From: Flectonema sp. DT1601
Taxonomy: Eukaryota > Euglenozoa > Diplonemea > Diplonemida > Diplonemidae
NCBI GenBank assembly: GCA_964019425.1
Contig: OZ025840.1
Location: 62,001 to 126,000 of the forward strand
DNA length: 64,000 bases
Direction of reading: 5' to 3'
The notes under the pieces are model-generated. The model did not search any database, had not been told where the DNA came from, and saw only the letters and a program-made list of their open reading frames with translations. A program made the position numbers and the translations under genes. Of this stretch, positions 9,813 to 18,334 are shown one piece after another. Each line of letters starts with the position of its first letter. Position 1 is the first letter of the stretch.

Positions 9813-10325
9813 TCAACAAATAACGCAGTTCGGTTGCGTACAAAATGGGATTCTTTTACTCACTTCTCTGTCAGATTGTCGAGGAGGTTTTATAACATGA
9901 GAAGATGATCTCCTACTTCGAGTCTTTCTAACAATTGGTTCAACAGTGGAATTAGAAAAGTCTCTTTGGTGATGATTTCGATTCAATTCAATTGCGTGCT
10001 GCAGATCAATTTGAAGCCATTTTGGTCTTCGTCTCCAATCTTGTGGTCTAACACCAGTCCTAAGTTTGTTCATAATATTTGGATACTCAACTCTAACTCT
10101 GTCAAAACTCATCTCAAGAAGTGTTTGTAATGTCACTCGCCGTTTTAACTTCCGAGGCGTCCATATCTCAGTTTCACTTCTTCGAAGTGTAACTCGTTGA
10201 AATCCACCAGAGCTGCCTAGTCGTCGTTCTTCACTTTCACAGTCTTCATCATCATCAGTTAAATAATAAGTTCTGTCCAGTTGTGGTGATGAATCTCGAA
10301 CTCGTAATGATTGGCTCCTAATCAT
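9813..10325 (-). CDS. Basic protein of unknown function
   Basis: A 170-aa arginine-rich protein with no domain I recognise. An acidic patch (DDDEDCESEE near residue 25) is followed by a basic segment (RKLKRRVTLQTLL) and an RPKWLQIDLQHAIELN helix. The C-terminal half has several RS/KTRSRRSSS stretches, suggesting phosphorylation or nucleic-acid contact. The last 14 codons follow a GTGAGT that could be a splice donor, so the true C-terminus may lie in another exon. The start is the ATG at 10325, preceded by a TTGCGTAAG word 17 nt upstream. Confidence 0.5.
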   Translation of the reverse strand: MIRSQSLRVRDSSPQLDRTYYLTDDDEDCESEERRLGSSGGFQRVTLRRSETEIWTPRKLKRRVTLQTLLEMSFDRVRVEYPNIMNKLRTGVRPQDWRRRPKWLQIDLQHAIELNRNHHQRDFSNSTVEPIVRKTRSRRSSSHVIKPPRQSDREVSKRIPFCTQPNCVIC

Positions 10326-10442
10326 TTTGTGTGTAATATCATCTTACGCAATGTAATATAATAATGTGATGTGATGTGATGGAATCTATCATCAAATACC
10401 GAGCAGCAGATGTCACAACATAGAAATGAGTGACAAACTGGT

Positions 10443-11195
10443 CTAAGAAGGTTTTCTTTTGTTATTTCTGGCTGCTTCTTCCTGACTGCAGTCGTTGAAG
10501 GACAGCTCGCTTTCGTTTTCAGCTCCAAACCCAGTGTTCAGGTAGGGGGGAGGTTCAGCTGTTCCACCATCCATCAGCCAGGGAGCGATGAGTTCTAATT
10601 CTGAACGAAGCTTCTCGTTCTGTTCTTTAAATAAATTGAAATCTTCCATTTCTGATTTCTGTTTTTGATTTTGGTTTAACAAAGCAGTCACGACAGCTGC
10701 AGGGTTACTATCAGAGTTAGCCTCCTCATTAATCTTATGACAGGGACACGTTAGTTGATGTTCTGGCCATCCATTCTTTTGACAGTTTACACCACAAAAC
10801 AGTGCTTTACGACAATAACACTGATGGATACTTGTTTCTAACCAAGTCTTTCCACAGACTAGACATGTAGGGATTCCAGTACAGTCTATCTGGTGCTTGT
10901 CCCAATCAGCAGACTGACATTTAACGCTGCAATAAATAACTCGTCGACAGGGACATGTCATCATTGCTGATCCTCCACGTTTGCACATATCACAATTGTG
11001 AGAACAGGTAAATCCGTTTGAATCTGGTGCGATGCAGCTGAGTTTTCTTCGTAATGAATTGTCGTCTAAAAGACTACTCATCCTCCTTCCACGAGACTGA
11101 CTATCATCGTAAGACTCTTCTTCAACTGTTGGGAAATGTGCTCCGTGTGAAGGTTTGAATTTCTTCGACTTCCAAACACCAAAATAAAGTGCCAT
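10443..11195 (-). CDS. Double MYND-type zinc finger protein
   Basis: A 250-aa protein with two consecutive MYND-like zinc-binding modules. The first, about residues 68-105, reads CDMC-x8-CPCRRVIYCSVKCQ-x4-W-x2-H-x3-C. The second, about 111-150, reads CLVCGKTW-x6-CYCRKALFCGVNCQ-x4-W-x2-H-x3-C. MYND fingers bind proline-rich peptides. There is no SET or other catalytic domain. Residues 175-205 may form a short coiled coil. Start ATG 11195 lies 17 nt after ATTTTCAG (AG ends at 11213), a clean acceptor-like site. The role in the cell cannot be told from sequence; an adaptor or transcriptional regulator is typical. Confidence 0.8.
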   Translation of the reverse strand: MALYFGVWKSKKFKPSHGAHFPTVEEESYDDSQSRGRRMSSLLDDNSLRRKLSCIAPDSNGFTCSHNCDMCKRGGSAMMTCPCRRVIYCSVKCQSADWDKHQIDCTGIPTCLVCGKTWLETSIHQCYCRKALFCGVNCQKNGWPEHQLTCPCHKINEEANSDSNPAAVVTALLNQNQKQKSEMEDFNLFKEQNEKLRSELELIAPWLMDGGTAEPPPYLNTGFGAENESELSFNDCSQEEAARNNKRKPS

Positions 11196-11666
11196 ATTTT
11201 AATCCCCGTCGACTGAAAATAACCGTAACAGAGAGAACATCATTATAAACAACTGTCACCACAATAGAAAAAGCAAACAATAATTAGTCTTCTTTTTCCT
11301 CTTTTTTTTTTTTTTGCAAATTGCACTTTTTTTTAAATGTAAGTTCGAAGTTTCTGTTTTCTTTTTTTTTTATTTCTTAAATTTCGTCTGTGTATTCTAT
11401 TTCTATCTAAGCAAAGTAATCTATGAGAGGAATTATTTTTTTTTTTTTTTTCAAAAGTTCAAAATTATTTCGAATATTATATTATCTCACTCAAAATGAT
11501 ACAAGAGAATGTATTAAATAGGATGTGAAGGAATCTAGTCTAAGGTGGAACACAGGGAAGGTTCCGGGAGAAATTTGCTGGTCTGAGGAGCACCTGTTTT
11601 AGTGTTTTGGTTTGAAAATATTCACATTGTACTACGTAAGTTGTAAAGAAAAAAGGAAAAGTCACA
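11196..11666. other. AT-rich intergenic region
   Basis: Contains the acceptor-like TTTTCAG of the MYND gene (AG at 11213), several T-runs and, at its left-reading end, the promoter-distal side of the kinesin gene's 3' flank. No gene seen. Confidence 0.4.
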
Positions 11667-13463
11667 TCAACACACCTGTTCTAAACGTTGTAATCTGGCA
11701 GTCAAGGCATCTGATTCAGCAGTAATGAGAGGCTCAGCAAGTGAAATAAGAGGTTCAGAAGTTGAGATGTCAGTTGTGGTAGTTGTGGTCGTGTCAGGAG
11801 TTGGTTGGTCAGATTTGATGACGTTGGTGTCGTTATTTTTAAGACGAATTAATTCCTCAGAAAGAGTCTGACATCTGTCAACTTCTTGTTGTAAGTGTCT
11901 CTTTGGTTGAGTAACAGCAGTCACTGCAGCATGTTGTTGTTCTTGTTGTTCTTTCTGTTGTGTCATCTGCTGTCGAAGTTGCTCAACAGTACTGCGAGAC
12001 TGTCGGAGTTCATTTCTTAACATGTCGTTTTCAAGAGTGACTTTATTAATTTGAGTTAGAATTCCATCCATATGTTTTTGTACTTCAGCAACCTTCCTAC
12101 TCAAGTAGACGTTCTTCTCAGAGGTCCTTCTTTCTTCTTCTTGTAGTTCACCAGTTTGAATTTGAAGCTGATGATTAGTTGACTGAAGGGATGAGACCTG
12201 ATTTTGATAATTTTCAGAAGATTGATGAATTTGAGTAATGAGCTGAGTGTTCGTGTCCTGAAGCTGTCGGACTTGCATTTGTAATACGGCGCTTTCATTT
12301 TTTAAGTTGTCGTTCTCGCGAGTCATTTCATTATTCATATCTGATAAGTTACTCTTCTCTTTCGCTAAGGATTCTATTTCCGCTGCAGAATATGAACTTA
12401 TGGGTCGATCATCATAACGATTAATAACTGGAGCCTTTCTAACAACACACGAGGCTTCCTTAGCAAATCTCAACGTCGTCATCGTCTCTTGAACGTCTGC
12501 AGCTCTTGCAGTGCAACAGACGAGGATTCGTAAGAATGAGTTTCCTGATAAGGAATCAGACAGAGTTCTTGTTAACATCGAGTCTGCGTAAGGAATGTGT
12601 TCTTTTCTTTTATAAAGCGCGTGAATTACTTGTTTTAAAGCAAATAAAGACGTGTTGATGTTTTTAGTTTCGTATCTTCGCATTCCTTGAGCATTTGATT
12701 TCTTAATACATTCACTACCAGCTAAGTCAACCATACACATCGTAGCTGATGTTGTACCTGTGTGGACTCTAAGTAGAACTACAGAATGAGATCTTGATGA
12801 GTGGTTGTTTTGATCAGTTCCTCCCTGTTGTCTGTTCGCATTGGTTGCTTCTAAGATGTGAAGAAACTCATCTGCTGTTCGAACTCTCACTCTCGAAACT
12901 TCTCTTTCAAAACGCGCCTTGTCTGTGCCTTTAAACTCGAAATTCTTCACGTTTCCATCCATGCAAGTTGCCTTGGCTATTAAATCACAAACTACCTCAT
13001 TATAGATTTCAAAATATGAAAAGTCAACATCTGCCTGTAGTTGAGAAGCTTCGAGATGATGAAAAAGTGAAAGAACAGCTCGAGGAACAATACCGCAGTT
13101 TTGATCTTTTCTTAAGAAGTCATATCTACCTCCTTGTGGTCCAAGCATAGTGTGAGTCTTACCAGAAGCTGTTTGACCAAAAGCAAGTAGAGTACAATTA
13201 TAACCTTGTAGTAAACTTGGAATTAATGGTTCAGTTACTTCTTCATGAACTCTTTCTTGTGATGTTGTTCCATCAAATGCTACTTCACAATCCATTTCAA
13301 GAGAAGACCCATTATAATCATCTCTTACCATTACAGTTGATCCTTCTCTGTTCTCTCTCATGCTGTGATTTAGTTCCTTGGCATCACCATGTGAAGGAGC
13401 AAATCTACAATATATCTTTATAGAATCTAACCCTTGCTGCTCCATCTTGCTTTCTCGTTCCAT
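11667..13463 (-). CDS. Kinesin-like motor protein, N-terminal motor
   Basis: A 598-aa microtubule motor. The motor domain spans residues 13-345: P-loop GQTASGKT at 96-103, switch I NNHSSRSH near 218, switch II DLAGSE near 247, and the microtubule-binding stretch HIPYADSMLTRTLSDSLSGN near 292. All nucleotide-contact motifs look intact, so it should be an active ATPase. Residues 360-550 form coiled coil with glutamine-rich heptads, followed by a threonine-rich spacer and a short C-terminal helix. It has no recognisable cargo domain and does not fit one numbered kinesin family by eye. Start ATG 13463 is 2 nt after CATAACCAG. The final codons EQ-VC follow a GTGTGT, so an additional short exon cannot be excluded. 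Confidence 0.92.
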   Translation of the reverse strand: MERESKMEQQGLDSIKIYCRFAPSHGDAKELNHSMRENREGSTVMVRDDYNGSSLEMDCEVAFDGTTSQERVHEEVTEPLIPSLLQGYNCTLLAFGQTASGKTHTMLGPQGGRYDFLRKDQNCGIVPRAVLSLFHHLEASQLQADVDFSYFEIYNEVVCDLIAKATCMDGNVKNFEFKGTDKARFEREVSRVRVRTADEFLHILEATNANRQQGGTDQNNHSSRSHSVVLLRVHTGTTSATMCMVDLAGSECIKKSNAQGMRRYETKNINTSLFALKQVIHALYKRKEHIPYADSMLTRTLSDSLSGNSFLRILVCCTARAADVQETMTTLRFAKEASCVVRKAPVINRYDDRPISSYSAAEIESLAKEKSNLSDMNNEMTRENDNLKNESAVLQMQVRQLQDTNTQLITQIHQSSENYQNQVSSLQSTNHQLQIQTGELQEEERRTSEKNVYLSRKVAEVQKHMDGILTQINKVTLENDMLRNELRQSRSTVEQLRQQMTQQKEQQEQQHAAVTAVTQPKRHLQQEVDRCQTLSEELIRLKNNDTNVIKSDQPTPDTTTTTTTDISTSEPLISLAEPLITAESDALTARLQRLEQVC

Positions 13464-13647
13464 CTCTGGTTATGAGAGAATAAGATATCAAAATATTTAA
13501 TAAAATAATAAAACAGGAGGAAAGTTACACTACTTTTTAATCGAATTTATCTTTATCACATCTGCTGTTGGAATCACTGATTGGATTGGAATTATATTCA
13601 GAAAATAGGTAATTTTTGTGACTTCAAATTCTTCTTCTTTTTTTTTT

Positions 13648-14156
13648 GGGAAAACCTCTAATTCCACGCAAATGTTACTGAAATCTTCGATCTCAACATG
13701 AAAGTTTCTGAAATGGACAGCAAAAAAAAAAAGAAAAATTTTTCTCCGTTGCGTAGGTGACCCGGCCCTGCACACATACCGAGCTGTATCATTCTTCTAA
13801 AGATTCATGATGTTGGATTTCTCTTGTCTCCTATCTGACGCTTGTGATGCACCTCTAGTATTTTAATACACTCTGAACTCTCATGATTGTATGAGCTGAC
13901 AAGTCGGGACAAGTGTCTCTACCCGAAATTCGTCCATCCCTATACCGAGCTATGCCGATCCAGGGGCACAGTCAGGCCTAGCCCCAGGTCACACAGGTTC
14001 GGTGTATTTCACTCATCTCGTCGGATGGCCTTGCCTTATGTAGGAAAAAAAGTTTTTTTTGGAAGAAAAAAAAAAAAAAACAGCTGTCCATTTCGGAAAC
14101 TTTCATGTTGAGATCGGACATTTCAGAAACTTTTTTGTGGAATTATAGTTTTTCCC
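13648..14156. mobile_element. MITE, Mutator-like (copy 2)
   Basis: A 509-bp element with the same terminal inverted repeats as the copy at 2644-2901 (GGGAAAACC with AATTCCAC and a GAAATGGACAG word; right arm mirror-image, ending TTTTTCCC). It is flanked on both sides by nine T (13639-13647 and 14157-14165), consistent with a 9-bp target duplication although uninformative in a T-run. Its core of about 330 bp differs from copy 1 and has no transposase reading frame, so the two share termini rather than interiors. It sits just upstream of the kinesin gene. Confidence 0.7.
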
Positions 14157-15701
14157 TTTTTTTTTTTTTTTTCTTTCAGACAATACTTTTTTTCCCCGGG
14201 TTGAGGGGCAACAGGGGTTACAAAACTAACAAGCTGTTTGCGCAAAAGTGGAGGGCAACACCAAGTAGGAAAGACAACAAAAATGAAGCATAACATTTAT
14301 AAAGTTATACGAGATCTATCTCCTTAATAGAACTACTTAATCAGATCAAAGAGAAATAGAAGCCGGAGAACTTTCGCCTCATGTTGGCTACCGTAAAGCC
14401 AACTCCTATTAAAAGTGACCAGCGTCAATCTTTTTACAGGCAGTTTAGAATTGTTTACCTTGCCACTTGCTTTGCTTAGCTACAATGAAATATTATTAGA
14501 TTAGATATAATATAAGTAAAAAATAAGAACAGAAGAATGAAAAAAAAGAAGAAGAAGAAAATATTTTACTCGTTTTTAAGAACGTGTGAAATATTATTCG
14601 CGGTGTTTTTTTTTTTTTTTTTTTTTTTTGTTTTCTCCTTAACCTTTACTTAAACTAAATAAGGTTTTACCAAGTGCTAACATACGACAACTTCTCTCTA
14701 TCACAAGTATAAAAAACGAGTGTGATTTCATTCTTCCTGCCCGCACGACCAGCGGTACCTACTTTGAGAAATAACTGAAGAGGGAGGGGACTAATAAAGA
14801 GGTGCACACAAAACTAAGAAGGAGAGGCAGGATTAGAAAAAATCCACAACGTAGTTGGATTCTTATTTTTTTTTTTTTTTTTTCCCTCTCTTCCTCTTTT
14901 TCAGGTTTTTCTTTCTTGTTTTTTTCGTTTGGGGAAATGAATTGAAACGGGACACAAGAAAAACAGCAGAAGGAAAAAAAAAAAACAACTCGATAACACC
15001 TCCTTTTGGAGAACATACCCAAGAGCATGAATCTCAGTACGTGACCTCTCCAAAAGGATGACTATCTAATAATTATATATAAGAGAGATATATACTATCC
15101 CTTTCCAGGGCGATAAAAAACATCACAGAAAGAAGAGCTTAGTACCAATCCTCTACTAATAAACTTAGAATCGATGATGAAAGGCGCGACTTGCTATTGC
15201 GATCGCACTTATTAGTAATAAGGTGGTTTTTTTTTGTTTTTTTTTTGCATTTTTTTTTTTCGTCAAATTTTAACTTAACTAAAAGCAAAAAAGAAGAAGT
15301 AAAGGTAAATCGCTCCCCGAGGCTTTTCATACCAAGAACAATGAGGCACACAACACAATGTAAAAAAAAAACAACTTTCTTTTTCCCTCCTATATGTATT
15401 TTTTTTTTTTTTTTTTTGGCAAGAAGGCTGGTCAATGCATACAGCGAATTGCTGCCATCGCATATGGCAGTAATTCGCTGTGTAAGCCACACACCCTTCG
15501 AGTAAAAGGGTTGCTTTATATTTACTAGGTACAACTACAAGTAATCATTCGCAAAAAAAAAAAAAAAAAAAACTTTCCGTTTCGTGGTTGAAGAACAAAA
15601 CAATACAACAGAAAAAAGAAGGAAAAACAAACAGAGCAACTCTACTGAAGACAACAAGGGTTTCAACGCGATAACTGACAAAAAGAATAACAAGAAGCAA
15701 C
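14157..15701. other. Gene-poor, homopolymer-rich region
   Basis: About 1.5 kb with long T- and A-runs (14610-14629, 14867-14882, 15399-15417, 15554-15571). Reading frames here are translations of these runs. A 7-bp hairpin GTTGGCT/AGCCAAC lies near 14383, and a 12-bp inverted repeat is listed separately. It lies downstream of the p25-alpha gene. Confidence 0.5.
15001..15058. repeat. 12-bp perfect inverted repeat
   Basis: TCCTTTTGGAGA at 15001-15012 and its exact reverse complement at 15047-15058, separated by 34 nt. It lies in intergenic sequence downstream of the p25-alpha gene. It could form a stem in RNA or be a chance palindrome. Confidence 0.6.
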
Positions 15702-17713
15702 TTATTGTACTCCCCTGACATCTGCTGGTGCTCTGTTTGTGATGTAGCGAAGATCAGAAGTACCTAAATCGACGTTTGTTGGTCCTCCTTGCTTGTGAAC
15801 TCCAGTGTACTGTTTTGGTTATTTTTTTAGAAAACATTCTCTCCCTTGTGATGGATAAATCGATTTTTTTTTCTTTCGTTTTTTTTTCCCCCATACCTGC
15901 GACTTATCATCGTGAAATCTAACATTATCAGTTTCCGTAGCATTAGCTCTCGGACCCTTTGAATCACAAAGTTTGTCGACAAGTTGATCAATAGTCATTC
16001 TCTTCTTCATTGCAATCTCTGGGATGGCGTAGTTCTTCCAAATCTGTTTTGTAGTGTTTTTAGTGAACTTTGTTACTGATGAATGATAAATAAATAAAAA
16101 CACCAAACCTCAAAGGTAATAGTACGACCACCCTTTGGTTTAATACGAGAGAACATGAGGTCTGAATCGATAGCAGAGAACGCTCGGTCGAAGAGGCTTC
16201 CATCTTTACAGAACTTTGTAAAGCGAACTCCGTCCATTTCCGATTTAGCATTCTGACCACCTCCAAACATTAAATAGGATTCGAATAGTTCCATCAGTCT
16301 TGTTGACTGAGCGCTGCTGATGGTTGCTGGAGGAGCTGAGTTCTTTGGAGATGCACCAACTCCTTTAAAACCAGTAGCAGCTGGAGCTTTTGCTGCAGTC
16401 CCTGCTGGTGCACGTCCTCCTGAGTTAGTCCTTCGGGTAGGTGATGGTGGGCAAGTAGGGTCAGCTCTACGTCCATATCTCGCATTGCTCTTTGGAGAGT
16501 TTTCAGCAGAACCGCTTGCCTGTCCTTCAGGGACGACAGCCATTTGCTGGTCCTCTCCGACATGAAGTGAGGCCTTCTGCATTTGTTGTTGTGTTGGTCT
16601 GGCTTTTGTAGGACTGGTTCTCATCTTCTGTGGACTAACTCGTCCTTTGTCACCACCGTGTTTTGGGACTTCTCTTTGAGGTATCTTCTTATCCACAACA
16701 ATGTTAGAACCTCTCACATCAGCTGACTGACGGTTAGTAATGTGAGACAAGTCAGACGTACCCAGGTCAACGTTTGTTGGACCACCTGCCTTGTATACAC
16801 CAGTGTACTGCGACTTGTCATCGTGAAATCGGACGGCGTCACCTACCGTACCACTTGATTTAGGCCCCTCCGCGGCTAACATTCCGTCGATTACTTGTTG
16901 AACGGTTGTTCCTTTCTTTGCAGCAATATCAGGTAAACCTGAATATTTAAAGCATTCGAAATTAATAGTTCTTCCACCCTTTGGCCTTATTTTTGAGAAA
17001 AGTAAGTCCGCAGACGTCGCAGTGAACTTTCTTCCACCGTCAATGAGTTTCGTGTCCTTACAGAACTTTACAAACTTCGCGTTGTCCATGTGATCTCCTG
17101 CTCCTCGCTGACCGGCACCAAAGTTACAAAATCTTTTAAATAATTGTTTCAGTCTATCAACAGTACTACGACTTGGTGTTGTGCTGATAGACGATACTGT
17201 TTCTGCAGGATCCATCTGAACTTGAGATTGCTTTGGTGCCGGCTTCACAGCACTAGTTGGTGCCGCCTGTGATGGCTCAGCTGGTTTTGGTTGAGCTGGA
17301 GCTTCTGCAGCAGGTTGTGGCTTGGCAACCTCCGCTGGCTTCGCTGGATGTGCATCTGCGACTGGTTTTGGTTCAGCTGGAGCTTCCGTTGTCTTCGGTG
17401 CCGGTGCTTCTGCGGCTTTCGGTGCTGGTTTTGGCGCCTCTGTCGGCTTCGTAGTTTCTGGTGCCTTCGCTGCTTCGGATGGTTTCGCAGCAGGTTTCGG
17501 TGTTGCTTTTGGAGCCTCCGCTGGTTTTGCTGTTTCTACCGGTTTCGATGCTTCGGCGGCTTTCGGTTCCGGTTTTGCCTCTTCTGCAGGTGGTGCTGCT
17601 GCCTTTGGAGCTGGTTTTGGTTCTTCCGCCTTCGGTTTGGCTTCAGCTGAGGTGGGCTTGGCTTCTTCTGATGAAGGAGTCGGCTTGGCAGGTGCAGCTT
17701 GCGGCTCTGACAT
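15702..17713 (-). CDS. TPPP/p25-alpha protein with two p25-alpha domains
   Basis: Three exons: 17713-16109, 16043-15897 and 15809-15702, giving 619 aa in a continuous frame. The first 190 residues are a low-complexity P/A/K/E region (PAK-, EAKP- and AAPA-type repeats), probably disordered. The p25-alpha domain appears twice: about residues 200-350 and 475-619. Each has LFSRIKPKGGRTI-F or its equivalent, then DAVRFHDDKSQYTGV(Y/H)K, then GGPTNVDLGTSDL and a terminal DVRG tail. TPPP-type proteins bind and bundle microtubules and are typical of organisms with cilia or flagella. The single-copy 3' exons restore the second domain so that it closely mirrors the first, which supports the splicing model. 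Start ATG 17713 is 25 nt after ATTTTACCAG (AG ends at 17739); the frame upstream has only a TTG. Confidence 0.9.
15810..15896 (-). other. Intron 2 of the p25-alpha gene
   Basis: 87 nt; donor GTATGG, end ACCAAAACAG. Splicing joins SQ to YTGVHKQGG exactly as in the first p25-alpha domain. Confidence 0.85.
16044..16108 (-). other. Intron 1 of the p25-alpha gene
   Basis: 65 nt; donor GTTTGG, branch-like CACTAAAAA, end CTACAAAACAG. Splicing joins TFE to IWKNYAIP, restoring the domain. Confidence 0.85.
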
Positions 17714-18334
17714 TTTGATTTGTCTTTTTTTGGTATCGCTGGTAAAATGATAAATAAAACTTTTCAACTAACCACGCCCCATCTCAACACATATAACTCT
17801 ACTCTATGATTGTAGACTGTTTATAATAAGAAAACTAAAACTCCCTTTTAAGATAACTAACAATCCAAGTCAGGTACAACGCGCAATGGCTAACTAAGGG
17901 GAGAAACTGAATAACTATGAGATAATACAAAAAGAAGTTTAAACTGAGTTAGTTGGTAGTGTTGGATCGCAAGAAGGAGAGTCTAATCAGCTTTATGAGT
18001 ATTATTTCTTCCTTGTTTTTGAATACAAAAAATCTGAGACACATCTCTAAGACCCTATTTAAATTTAATTTGTTTTCAACAACAACATCATTTTTTTTAG
18101 TTTTTGTTGATTTTATTGTCTACCATAAGGTTTTGGTTTGCTCAACTTGATAGGGTTAGGGACCTCCTCAGTGGTCTTATCGATGTTAAGCTTACGGAAA
18201 TAATGTTTAAAAAAAGAGACTTTAAAATTCCCTTTTTTTCTATCGGTGCATTTCTACTGGTCAGACTACCCTTCGCTAATAGTTGTGATCTATTTGACGT
18301 ATGCCTACGCTTTGGGTAATAGTTTGTTATTTAT
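17714..18334. other. Intergenic region
   Basis: Between the p25-alpha start and the 3' end of the PH/Arf-like gene. It has the T-rich stretch and CCAG of the p25-alpha acceptor (17739) at its left side and no supported gene. Confidence 0.4.

Noticed and set aside
17257-17750. Plus-strand open frames rich in W, F and G opposite the p25-alpha N-terminus
   Set aside because: They are the complement of the P/A/K-rich coding repeat of the minus-strand gene.
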